Assembly (NCBI GenBank): GCA_008694505.1
Contig: VZDJ01007753.1
Coordinates: 22,734,786 to 22,798,785, forward strand
From: Cyanoderma ruficeps
Lineage: Eukaryota; Chordata; Aves; Passeriformes; Timaliidae
Reading direction: 5' to 3'
Length of the DNA: 64,000 nt
A program made the position numbers and the translations under genes. This document shows positions 25,124-37,345 of this stretch, one piece after another; positions within the stretch are counted from its first letter, which is position 1, and each line of letters opens with the position of its first letter. Under the pieces are notes generated by a model. It was given only the letters and a program-made list of their open reading frames with translations, had not been told where the DNA came from and made no database searches.

Positions 25124-28100
25124 CATATTCCATGAGTACATGTATAACAGTGTGACATTATGTAATGGCTTCAATAACTTCCCTACTCAGGAGATTAGGA
25201 ATGTCATGACTGTTTTCCTAACTTGAGAGTATTTTCCTGGGAAAAGGTGAAAAAGGCATTCTTTTTAAAGTGGTTGCAGGACTCTTAGGTGGCATTGTCT
25301 ACAGTTATATGTATATCCATGTATCTATGTAAACTATAATTTAAAAAACCATTCTGTTCCCAAGCCTATTGGCGGACGGAAGGAAGGAAAGAGATCAGTG
25401 GAGAGGAATGTTTAAATAGCTTCTTGTTTTTTACTCACAGGACAGATGGCGTGCAAACGAATGAAAAATAAAACCCCAACTGACACTGTATAGCAGCTGT
25501 GCACAGTGTCAACTCTAGGAAGAAACATGGTCCGCTGGATAGACTGTTTTACTAGAAATGAGGAAACTTGTGTTCTCAGCCTAGTTTCCTACATTGAAAA
25601 TTACTGTGCCTCTGTAAAAGAAGTCCCTGTTTCTCAGTTTCTTCATTACCAGAATAGAAACATTTAGATGCTTTATGAAGAAAAGGACTGAGATAAATGA
25701 GGAGAACTTAGTTTTTGTAGGCAAGTAAATTGAAAGCACAAAACATTGTACTTAACTAATGAGTGGTCACATTGCTTATACCAAGAAAACTAGGCTTTTT
25801 CACTGCTCTACTATTTTTTTTTTCCAGTGATCAGTATTAGAATGTTGTGATATTCTTAATAAGCTAAAGATTTTGCTAACAATTCCAACCATATGAGGTT
25901 CACAAAGTTCAAGGTACTGCCCTGGAAAAAGAAGGAGCCATGAATTACTCACTTCCTGGGGAGAGTTTTACATCTCTTTCCAGAAGGCCAAGTTTTTCCT
26001 CTCTTGGTCTGCAAATTTGTTCTGTAATGTGGTTGACTTTCTTCTTTTTCTAGTTTCTGTGCTGGTATTGTTCTCTTCAGACTATGTCATTATGTGCCAA
26101 TCTTTTCTGCTTTTAAGATGTTTTGGTTTGCTTGTTTGTATGCTTTTCCTTCTCAGTCCTTGTCCTTAGGCCCCAGGAAGAGTTCACATAATCACTGTGA
26201 TCATGATTTAGTCTGAGAAGACACAGTTACCTCTCAAATCAGAACACAAAATTGATGTGATTTACGTTGGTTTCCAAAGGTTCAGGGCCCACTGCAGGGA
26301 TTACCTTGATTTTGATTGGTTGCAATTTTTCAAAACAGAGGAGGAAGACTCTTGTATGTGCTATACCCTTTCCTATCAAGCCAGTATGAAAAAACCACAT
26401 TAAATTTTCAGAGTAGCAGTCAAGATAACATTGTGCCTCTCTCTGATGCTTTGAAGGCTATCAGCATAAAAAGGAAGCATGTGCAAGTTTAAAGTTGCAG
26501 TGATTGTGTTCATCTACTGCCTCTCTGATATACCAGATCTTCTGTTTATCCACTGGATGTGTGAGGGTGGGGAGGAAATATGGCTGTGATATGATTCAAG
26601 ATGGTACATACAAAAGAGTAAGAGAGTTCTCCCCTCCATTCTCAGATTCTCCCTTTTCTCTGAAGAACTTCAGGACTAATTGTCTCCATGGGGATTTACA
26701 CCTGACCAAAAGAACACCTGTGCTATTGCATTCTCATAGACAGTAATATGTATCTAATTTACTTGGCATAGAGTCTTCTGTTTATTACTCTAAGGACACA
26801 GTTAATTTGTCCTGAATATAGCAGTTAAGCATGATGAGGTTTAGGGAATTTCTATGCTGTGAAAGATTTGTGCCATAAATTAAATTCTTATTAACTGGCT
26901 TGCCTAGTATGCATGTGGCATAAAGGAACATGATATCATACAGTGGCATTGTTAACAAAATAGGACACAGATATCTTCTTATTATCCAGTGAAATAATTC
27001 CATCATACCTCATGTTATCGATATTTAAGATTCCCTAAGAATACAAATTATATTGGCCCTATAGATAAATGTAAACTACATGTGACATTAGACTAATTAC
27101 TATAAAATAACTGAAGAATTTTTTTTATTGTTGCAGTAGTGGTGGAAGTGATGAAGGGGTGCAAATTCAATGTTTATCATACTGTACACATTAAAAGTTA
27201 TGACTGCACAGGAACATTTCTCAGTTAAATGGTATATGTCAAAGAAAACTCTGCACCAAACAACAAAGAAAGAAATAAATTTTGTTCCATCATCCTTTTC
27301 TCTTTTTTTTTTTGTGTTTTTTGAACTGGATCCCCAGTGTAGCCCAGACGATACTTTATTTTATGTCCCTGCAGTTCAGGGCCTACAAACCAATTTGTCA
27401 TGTTTCTGCTGTGCCTCATCTGCAATAGATGAATGACCTCTCCCATAACTTTCTGAAGTCTGTTTGCCATTATGTAGATTAATGCAATAAATACACATAT
27501 GTGTGCACGTGTGTTTGAAAAAAACACATTTATGGAGTGCACTGTGCTGTGTCCCACAGCCACTCCCTCCAGAATTTCTAATTTAGCACTCAGTAAACAC
27601 AAATGTCTCTCCAGTAGCACAAGGAAATGTGTATCATTAAGTCACATAATTTTTGTACTTACATGATATAAAGTAGATATTAGCTTGCACTGTCTTTTGC
27701 ATGCAGAAATTCAAGTCAGATTCATAACTTCACGCTACAAAGATATTGCCAGCACACATACACAGTGTGTTTAGAAAGCCTAGAATAAAGTAGCAGACCT
27801 GGATTACTTTGGTCTCTGTTGATTTCCACTAAAAACCAATTCTGTACAATTTTGAGTTTGTATTTACAGCTAAATGTGTTTTTCCAATAAGTATGTGAAA
27901 AAGGACGAAGTTTTGGAAAAGGGTAAACAAAAGGACTGTGAACGAAATTCTGCAAAAAATAATTTTCACAAATAAATTAATAGTGAGGGATAGCTTAATT
28001 GGTAAATTTAACAGATTTAGTCATATGACCGTTCTTGCAAGCACAGGAAAATTTTGTCTTGCCCAAATAACCTCTCTGGCCTGAGTGGAGTGAGTCAAGT

Positions 28101-29697
28101 TTGTATTTAACATGGGACTGAATATTTCCAGGGTCAAGTTGTTTTATTTATTGGCTGGTGAGCTCTGTGATCACACAAGCAATCCAGTGGAGTAGGTTTT
28201 TGCCAGACTTCAATGTCTTAACAGTTTTAGTTTAAAAAATCCCAAAGCATCAAACAAATGAGGACGAAAGAAGCTGCTCCTTAAAAATGTTAGCTTTTGA
28301 AGTCTTTAATGCTCATGTTTGAAATCGAGTCGTTAAGGTTTTTTTCTGTGGACATTTCCAATTCTTCAGGTGTATTCCATACATTAAGTCATTTGATGAA
28401 TAAAAAGCTGGAAAATACTAATGAACTTAGTATTTTTTATGCAAAATAATGGTACAGCATGTTAACTAAATTAATTTAAGGAAATTAAGTATGAACTCCT
28501 CAACAATTTCAGTTGCTTATATCTGGTCTGGAAAGTCAGTTCTTTGCTCTCAGTTTTGGCAAGCAGCCTTCCTCACTGATGAAGCTATAAGATGATAATG
28601 TCATTCAATAACTCTCACACCCTTTCCTGCTATTTGTCCAGTGCAGGAAACTGAGGGTTTTCTTGTCGTGTGGACAGGGAGGAAATATCCAGCAAGCAAA
28701 TACTGACCCTTGCATGCAAACAGGTCCATATCCTCTTCCCGCCTGACAACTTCCTTCCTGCCTGCTAGGAACAAATCTACTTTTCATTTTTCCGGAGTTC
28801 TTTATACAGGCCACTCAGAGTGCCCTTGGGTAGGGACAAATATTTTATTAATGTAAACTTCATCTAACAGCTGGATACCTAGGGCAGCCAGGCCCAAATT
28901 CACCGTAGATAATCGTTTGCTTCTTTTAACTATAGTGTTGCTGCAGCTGTCTCTCTAAATGCTTTGTGCCAGGAACTAATATGAAGAGTTTAATGTCTGA
29001 CCTCGGCTTAATGAAGATATATTTGCAATTCTGACATTTTGTGAAGGCTAAACTTAGGTAGAGATGACTCCTACTGTGTCTTTCCACAGCAATTTTCGGC
29101 ATTAACCAGAAAGTGGAAGCCTTTTTCTGGTGGTGAAGAATGGAGGTTTTATCTCCTGTCATGAAGTTACTGATCAGATAACAAAACCACAAACCAGCCA
29201 ACAATCAGCTGACAGTTGACAGCAGAGAATCAGTTTCATAGGGCTGTATTTTTTTCCTGGGATTACCAAATTCATTGATTCTTTGAGTGAAAACTTGATT
29301 TCAAAATACAAAAGGAAAGCCCAGACCATTTTCTGTTTTATTACCACTCTTCAATAATCTGGGATACCTCTACACAGCTTTGTCAGTCTGTACTGTTGGA
29401 AAAGCCTCAGAAGTCAGTAATCCAGTTCTTAAGAAATTCTGCCTCAGTCCCATAACTACTTTTCACTCTAAAGATAATTAGTATGCACTTAGCCTGTATT
29501 AACTTTTTAGCAATTATATCTATACACCTGAAAATTCCTGGTTTTGTTCTGCTTGTGTAAGCTACAAAATGAAAATATTTTCAGGAGGAATTCAGACTGA
29601 CATTTGTTAGTGTCTTTTTCAAAAACCAATAGCAAGAAACAAAAAGCCTCCACCTTCTTACACAAATATGCGTAAAAGTCAAATTAATATGTAGTAG

Positions 29698-29734
29698 AAT
29701 TTTTAAAATTTTTATAATTTTTGTAATTTTTTAA
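29698..29734. repeat. Four-unit 9-bp AT minisatellite
   Basis: Units AATTTTTAA, AATTTTTAT, AATTTTTGT and AATTTTTTAA follow head to tail, with a 9-base period and one inserted T in the last unit. The array is short and purely AT except for one G. Confidence 0.75.
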
Positions 29735-29882
29735 GGGAAACTATATATAAAGTGTAATTTTTCAATAGTATATTGCTATTAAGAAATGGTATATAAAATT
29801 GATAAAAAGACACTTAATTGTCAAAGGCCTTTTACCTTTCAGGCCTACAAAGGGAAAACCACAATGGCAATAAAATCTAATA

Positions 29883-29910
29883 GGTTGCATTATTTTGGTT
29901 GCATTATTTT
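29883..29910. repeat. Perfect 14-bp tandem duplication
   Basis: GGTTGCATTATTTT at 29883-29896 is repeated exactly at 29897-29910. Two identical copies suggest a recent replication-slippage event. Confidence 0.9.
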
Positions 29911-30925
29911 AGAAGAACAGAAGAACTGAAAAGCTACCATTGTTTGGTCTGTAGTTCTGCCCATCCTTTCAGTTGTGTATAATCTTCAATTCCTGTTCAA
30001 ACTGTTTTCAGCTGTTGACTTTCAGCATTGAGGTGGCTGATTTTCAGTATTAAATTCCAGAGACTTCCCAGTAGAACACTCTGTGCATAGATATCTATTA
30101 CTTCTCATCACTGTCAATTCATCCCTTATATACAGTAATAACAGTTAGCATTTATGTTGAGGTTGTGCCTGTAGGAATCATTCAGATGAAGGCAACAGTA
30201 AAATAATATGGATAGTAACTGTAAAAAAGCTGTAAGTCAAAGTGCAGCTCAAACATTCAGAAGTCTGTTGTTTTCATTATATCTCTATGCACTTTGTGAT
30301 ACTAAAAAACCCTAGAATTAACATGTATTTTACTATTTATAAAGTAAAGCACTACAATGGACAGAGCAGAGATTCAATTACCTTTTCTGTTAAGCTTAAA
30401 AGTTTACTCACAGTTTTCATAAGGCAGCATACTTTGGAATTTAATTGTGCCCAGGAGAAAAATGTGCAATTTTTAAAATTTCTGCTGGAGGAAAAAAGAT
30501 CAAAGAATAAGTTCCATTTCCTAATTTACACCTAAAACTTCATCTACAACTTCACTATATCTATCTGTTAAATAAATATAGTCTAATGAAGAAGATAGAT
30601 GTCAGAAGCCTTCTTTTGTGTCATCTAAATTGTGTTGTAATTCTAACAGTGTTATTATGATACTCAAAAATAAAATTGTAAATCATTAAATCTTATACAC
30701 GGATGAATTGAATTTACAAGTGAAAATATTAATAAAGAAAACTGTTGACTTGAAATTAAAAACAAAATAAATAAATAAATTATGAAAACTAAAATTCTAT
30801 TTGTAACTTTCCCAGAACTGATGATTAACATGTCACTTTTTCTTTCTGACACTATTATTGTCATTGGCTTCAACATGCTTGTCATTGACATGTGCTCCAA
30901 GTCAGGATAGTGCATTTAAAGAGGC

Positions 30926-30965
30926 TTGATCCAGCAGCAGTTTTCTATTTGATCCAGCAGCAGTT
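30926..30965. repeat. 17-bp direct repeat with 23-bp period
   Basis: TTGATCCAGCAGCAGTT occurs at 30926-30942 and again, identical, at 30949-30965, separated by TTCTAT. This looks like a small tandem duplication rather than target-site duplication, as no insert lies between the copies. Confidence 0.9.
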
Positions 30966-33689
30966 ATCATCATAATTCTACCCTTATTTACATATTGTCT
31001 ATACATTTAAAAAAGAAAAATTTCTTAAGTCAGTCCTAAACAATTTCTTCTTTCTGGCCTTTTTCACACCATGCTTGTCTCGTATTAATAGAGAACATTG
31101 ACGTTCAACATTTCACTTACTCTGGTTAAGTCACTAAGTTTAATATATCTGTGGGCTGCCACATTATGTTGTATTAGACTGAAAGTTTTCTTTTATTTTT
31201 AAGGACTTTCATGCTTCAACATGCCTCTCAATCTATCCACTCCAGATGTCTTGGATTGTTACTGCGCTTTGGCAGTTCTTTCCCAAGGACGTATTTTTCT
31301 CGATACAAACTTAAGAACTTAGCCATGTGATATAGACAGTCTGATTAGAAGCTGAAAATAAATTGTCTAAAGAAATTATTTCTTTAGCTAATAGTAGAAA
31401 AAACTTAAACTGAATACAATTATTTTCCTTTTCCTCATCTTTGTTTGACAGTCATCTTCAGTTGGATATCTTTCTTGGGTATATAAAATTATATAAAGCC
31501 AGCTATAAGAAATGTCAAGGCTTCTAAATAAAACCATAACTTCAGATCACTTAAAAATATTAATTATTTAGTGGTGAAGACAACTATTTTTACAGCTCTA
31601 GAACTTTATTTTGCTCCATATTATTCCAGTGTGCCAGTGATCAAGCACGTCAGTGATAAAATTTCCCATTGTCCTCTTCTATTTTCTTATTAAAAAACTA
31701 AACTAAGAAATACAAATTTGAAATCCAGGGTGTCAAATTGCATCACCACTGTAGTTTTTACTTAGACTGAGACTATCAGGACAGACAGGTCTTTCTGTAC
31801 GCACTTAAAAAGAAGTCCCTCTCAAAGTGACTGAGATATCAAGCATGAGCACTTTTGTGTAAGAGAAGCTTGCCAGTTTCTGCCCTGTATATAAGTAAAG
31901 GATTCATTTTTTTTACTAGATACATTAATCTAATTTGTTTCAAAAAATATTCCCCTTTTTAGGGAAAAGGGTAGTGGAAACAAAACTTTTATAATATTAA
32001 AATATGTATACTGTACATGGACTTATAAAACTCACTGCAGTTTTTGTGTGCAATATTTGTGTAACAATATTATTTTTTTCCCCCAAAATTATAAAGCCTA
32101 TTGTGTCTGTATTAAGCTTCTCCTCTAAACCCACCAATTTGCACTAGCAGTGAAGGAGAGACTCCAAATGATTCACACAGCAGAAATTTCCAGTAGTGTT
32201 CAAAAATAATAACAAAGAATAAAATAAGCAATATTTTGTGAAATTCTGATTGGCACACAGATAAAGTTCACTGATAAATATAATTTTTTAAAATTTAGCT
32301 AACTGAAATCTGATGAACATGAATTTCTGTTTTGATTTGGTTCTTAATGAACTTGAACTGAAAGAAATGAAGTTTTGAATTGCAGTGATAAAAAATTGAT
32401 TTCTGGCACATGGGAAAAATTGTTTATTTTCATGGGTGGCATAATTAGACTCAACACCCAAAACCAAGGAGAATACATTTTAATACATTATCTGTACTGC
32501 TTAGGTCATGAAGTCAATCATAAACATTAACTGAACAAAAACATTACTTGAGAAAATCAAAGGAAGCACCACTGAAATGACATAGTAGCAGAGGAAAGCT
32601 TGGAGTCTTTCCATAATAATTTCTGATTATGTGGAACAATGTCAAGAACTCAAGAGAGCACTTGCCCAGCTAGTACTTCTGGCCAATTTTCTTCTCTCAA
32701 AAATATTGAAATGTAACTGAAAAAAATAATATTTAAGGGAATTCTGCACTTTATAGGATCTAATCTCTTATTCATTGTAGAGTTTAAAGAGCTTGTAGAG
32801 AATATCAGAGATGACAGAAAATTCCATATGGTCATTATTAATAGAGTGTTATATGGTGGTGCAACACATCGAACTGCAAGAAAAGAACAGCAGACCTGTA
32901 GGTTACATCAGAAATGGTTCAACGGTGAAGGCCTGCCACTGGTAGCTGTGCAGAAAATAGTATTGGCACCATACTGTTCCTTTTTAGCTGTAGAAGCTGC
33001 AGTTGAAATATGAACAGACTCTCTGTCTTTTTGCTTAACCATCATGTTAATTCGATTTCAACAGCTATCATCAGCTTTAAGGTATGAATTCCAACTGCTT
33101 GGTCTCTTATCAGAATTCCTTTTGCACCCAGATCACTGTTATTTACTTATACTTTCTGGTACTGAGAAGAGATGGTTTGGGATCTCAAACGATATAATTA
33201 AGATGCACTACTGGTGGCGTGGACCACCTTTGTGTGAACTATCATCAGGTATGTAGGAGAGATGTTTCAGAAACCATGAAGGTGACATAATAAATCATTC
33301 TTCTATGCTGTTCTTGCTAATTAAATGGTATAAACAAAATGGAACCTGATCAGCGTAGAGAAACTCTGCACTTCCATCTGTCACTTCATTCCTGGCTGTT
33401 GCGATCTCTTATTCAAAAGACACATAGACTGTGGAAGGAATCTTGTCTACTAAATATATTTATTTTTTTAAATGAAAATGTCTCCAACTGCCTAAGATGA
33501 CTGATGCTAACTATTAATGACTGACTACTATTCTACCTGCTATCAAGACAAATATGGGTAGCCTGCATACCCATTATAGAAATACACAAAGATAAATCCT
33601 GTGTTTTTAATAATGCAAATGAACATGGCTGTTTGTAATGATTTTAGACAGGGTAGAGTGCAGCTGGAAATAAAACTACCTATGTCTGC

Positions 33690-33855
33690 TCACCCTTCAC
33701 ATCACCATCTTCCTGAAGAGGTTTGCGGATCATTAGGGAGATTCTTGAGAAGAACCACGCTTTCAGGCTGAGATTTATTATCCAGCAGGAGTCGTCTGCA
33801 TGCAAAGGATTCTTTCAACTAGCCTCCCTCCCAAGGACATCTGATGAAGTAATAA
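33690..33855. promoter_or_regulatory. Candidate conserved noncoding element (weak)
   Basis: This block is non-repetitive and closer to balanced base composition than its flanks. It contains an octamer-like ATGCAAAG, a TTTATTATCC segment and CAACTAGCCTCCCTCCCAAG. No frame stays open across it, so it is unlikely to be an exon. The call is by texture only. Confidence 0.2.
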
Positions 33856-34263
33856 CCATTTTAACCTGCTAAAAGCATTTCAAAGGAATGAAAGAGAAAA
33901 GATGTGTCAATGGGAAATGGCTGAAGTAATGTCCCTTTAGCTTTTAGAAGGGTAATGTTTGACTGATGCCTGTCCCAAAAAAGGAAGCAATATTTGTGTC
34001 AATTTTTGGATAACCTGTTTCATTCAGGGTGATTCGAATGAATCTGGTCTCTTGTATTCAAAACATGCTAATTCATCCTTACTATGCAGTGTGTTTAAGC
34101 AACTTACTCCTACAGTTTGTTTGTGAATACCTTTAATGCAATATAAACTAAAAAAAAAAGTATTTTAACCTAGTATGCCAGAGGTTCCCAGGAAAGCTTG
34201 AAAAATCAATAGTGTAAAAGCACTAGGAATTTGCTTTAAAAGGTGTACTACTTCTCTAGTGCC

Positions 34264-34758
34264 TGTCATGGTTTAAGAATGGTACTCCTCAACTTAGTGT
34301 TCCCAGTAAAACTTCAAACCACATAGAAGATCGTTCACTACCCACCTCCTTCTCCCCCTCTCTCTTGCCTTTACCTTTCTCTTCAAGATTTGGAAGTAGG
34401 AAAGGTAAAGTTCATGGGTTGGCATAAGAACAATTGACTGAAAACAGTGATAAGAAAAAAACCCAGCAGCAATATTAATGACAGAGAGTATAAAACAATA
34501 AACACTTGCTCCTCCTGGAAACCCCCAACAACAGACTACTCGACTTCCACTGCTCCCTCCAGCTCAGAACTGGTATTACCCAGGCACTCCTGCCACCTTG
34601 GAACTGGTGCCATGCTTACTCACCAGCAGGAACCTCTTCTCCACAGAAGAGACTGTCTTCCTGCCACCCCTGGAAATGACAGGAGGGGCTGAAGAGTAAC
34701 TCCTAGTCCTGGACATGCCCCCTCCTGGTTACTGCAACAATTAACCCTGTCCTGTCCA
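34264..34758 (-). mobile_element. Degraded avian endogenous-retrovirus LTR
   Basis: The block starts TGTCATGGTTTAAG and ends near CCTGTCCTGTCCA, giving the TG...CA termini expected of an LTR, at about 500 bases. From left to right it shows a pyrimidine-rich stretch (about 34340-34380), GGTTGGCATAAGAACAATTGACTG, an A-rich AATATTAATGACAGAGAG stretch, a C-rich segment (34505-34700) and a terminal AACAATTAACCCTGTCC. This order matches my recollection of a common avian ERV LTR read in reverse, so the minus strand is the likely sense. I see no matching second LTR or viral coding sequence in the window, so it is probably a solo LTR. No clear target-site duplication is visible. The family name is not assigned. 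Confidence 0.6.
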
Positions 34759-37239
34759 GTAGAGAAAAAAATCACTATGATTTGTTCATCTGAGAGGCCT
34801 ACTCACTATTATATCAAGTCACTCTGAGCATGATAGGACACATTTGCTAACTCTGTTAAACCTAGCATCTAAAATGACTACTGATAGAAACTGAGTTTCC
34901 TAGAGGGCCTGGAATGGTCACTGGGACCACAGAAGTTCAAGCTTTAGAAATCAACTGCATGGATCATTTCTTCTGAGTCTTCTGAGAAGGCATTGATGCA
35001 TAGCTTTTCATAAGACACTGAGAACTGAGTTCTTTGAAACTGATTTTTGTGTGATCACAGTTAATTGTCTCTCAATTAAAGTCATTAACTTGACATACAT
35101 GGGGACAAATCCATAGTAACAAAAACTGACTCAAATGGACAGTGAAATAAATGACTAAGTAAAAATTTTGTATTGAGCATTTCTGTTTCAAGAATATAAA
35201 AAGAATCTCTTTTATGTCTAAAACTGTATACAAATTCATGACCAATAAAATTTTTACATGTTAAAAGAGCAGAATGCTATTTCTTATTCTTCTTATGCTC
35301 AAATATGGCATTTTTTTTCAAGTAAACATTATGTAATAACATTTCATACATACACTACAGAACATGTCATAGCTGGACTAACATGATGGAGTGTTATGAG
35401 CTATTGAATTAATGAGTCATGTACTGAGGAAGAAGTACATCAAAGGCTAGCACACTTTCTGTGTTACTTTAGGTGTTCTGGCACATGGAATGGCATGGAT
35501 CTGCAGTAGCAATCTTTACTTGTAACATACCTGTACCTGGGCAAGGGGCGACTGACAACTACATCACTAGAATTTCTGGTTCAGGCTCAAAGTTGATACA
35601 AATGATAAAGAAATTAAATTATCAGGGAGTTTTTATAAATGGTTGAATGACAAAATAAGTTATTCTAGCTTTCATGATTAAATGAGAAGAGGGATGGTGT
35701 TGTGAAAGGAGAAGAAACTAGCAGACATAAGTAAAGCTGTGAAGTCTAACTTATGTGTCTTGGTCTTTATTTTATTACACATATAATAAGCTTCTGGATT
35801 CTTGACATCCAAACTATGCTAGTTATCATTCACTCCTATTGATTTATTGATGAGTTAATTACAGCACCACTTTCATTCTCTGTACATGGTCAGAGATGCA
35901 TAATCTTTTTAATATACAAAACCCCTGTCTGCTCCTCAATTTTTTTTCATTGAAACAGTGACAGTCTTGATTCCTACTGATGAGTTCGTTTTCAGTATGG
36001 TTCTGAGGTAATTTGAGCCAAGTATATGCAGGTTTGGGATCATGCATAGTAGTATATTCACATCCAAGTTGATTTGAAGTAATCAATGACTAGATAACTA
36101 GATGTTGGATAAAGGAAGATCTATAAAGACCTTACAGAACTGAACATTTCTAGAAGTTGTGATCTGCCACATCCATAGTGCATTTTAAACATGTTCATCT
36201 CTGCATTTCTAATTCCTATATTTTCCTAGTGCTAATATATGCTATGGCAGACTTCTATAATGAAAAGATCAAAAAAAAAGATACAAATGCCGAAAAGTCT
36301 ATAAGCTATTTAATCACAGCTCAGTTGTTCATCTGTAAGGCATCACTGTTGAACAGGGTGATGAAAGAAGGATTCATGTGTTAAGACATATCATTGGGAA
36401 TCTGAAGATCTGGCTTCTCTGCCTATTTCTTCAGATTTTATACTCAATCTTCAGCATATCATTTTGGGGTCGAATCAAAGCCAAAGATAATGACAATCTT
36501 TATTTCTTGGTGTTACAAATTTTGTTGTAATGGAGATGGGTAATGATGATGGAATTGTACCAAGGACCTGGTTTATGTTTGTTGTGGTGTGCTTTCGTAA
36601 CCTCAGATGTCAGAAAGTGTATATGAGGTATTTGCTACTTCTATTTTGTTTCCCACTTTATCAACAGCCAAAGGACATAATACATTTAAGAAAGGCTTTG
36701 AAGCAATACAGTAAAAATGCATGAAGAAAAAAACCTAATGCCAGTTCACAGCATACTTCTGATAACTGAACACAAGAATATTTATCATTCCAATATTTTA
36801 ATTTTATGCATGAACTTTGAAAAAAAAAATATTATATTTTCTTTCATTTTCAGTTTTTGGTAGAAATACCATGGTGTGATATACTGCATAAATACTTAAT
36901 ATCAAATAGATACTTGACAAATTTTTCATTCTCTACCTTCCATATGCATAGGAAATAATATGATGATCATTCACGGAGTAGCAAAAGTGGATAATGTCCA
37001 TGAACTTTCTAGTCTTTATATTTTGAAACTTTTTCAGCTTAAGAAAATAAAGTGGGTTCAAGAGTTTCATATATGTTTCTCCAAAAATCTTTTCAATTCT
37101 CTACAACAGGATATGCAGAATCCTCTACTTCTTTTTTTCTCCTAAATGAATTGGTGGATAAAAAAAATTACAAATAGAAGCATTACCATTGACCCACTCA
37201 TAAAGTTTTATACACAGATACATTTATAAAACAAAAGAA

Positions 37240-37316
37240 AGAAAACTGTATAAAAATAAAAATTAAAAAATATTAAAATTAAAATTTCAAATTAAAAAAA
37301 TTAAAACAAATAATGA
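37240..37316. repeat. A-rich low-complexity block
   Basis: Repeated AAAAT, TTAAAA and AAATT words with almost no G or C run directly into a perfect inverted repeat. It is an ordinary AT-rich low-complexity tract. Confidence 0.75.
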
Positions 37317-37345
37317 AATGTATTTCATTAAAGATGAAATACATT
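37317..37345. repeat. Perfect 12-bp inverted repeat, 5-base loop
   Basis: AATGTATTTCAT at 37317-37328 and its exact reverse complement ATGAAATACATT at 37334-37345 enclose TAAAG. The left arm also overlaps a second palindrome (AATGAAAT-GT-ATTTCATT), so alternative hairpins are possible. It adjoins an A-rich tract. No protein or RNA function can be assigned. Confidence 0.75.

Larger units (their letters stand above)
16668..34263. other. AT-rich noncoding stretch, no gene seen
   Basis: No supported exon, RNA gene or classifiable transposon was found in these 17.6 kb. The longest open frame is 131 codons on the minus strand (27225-27620) and resembles nothing known. A somewhat GC-elevated patch lies at about 22240-22620. 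A purine-rich run, a long poly-A tract and several short tandem duplications are listed separately. Confidence 0.55.

Noticed and set aside
32828..33256. Two consecutive plus-strand frames of 61 and 70 codons
   Set aside because: They are in different frames separated by a gap, without convincing splice signals or recognisable domains.
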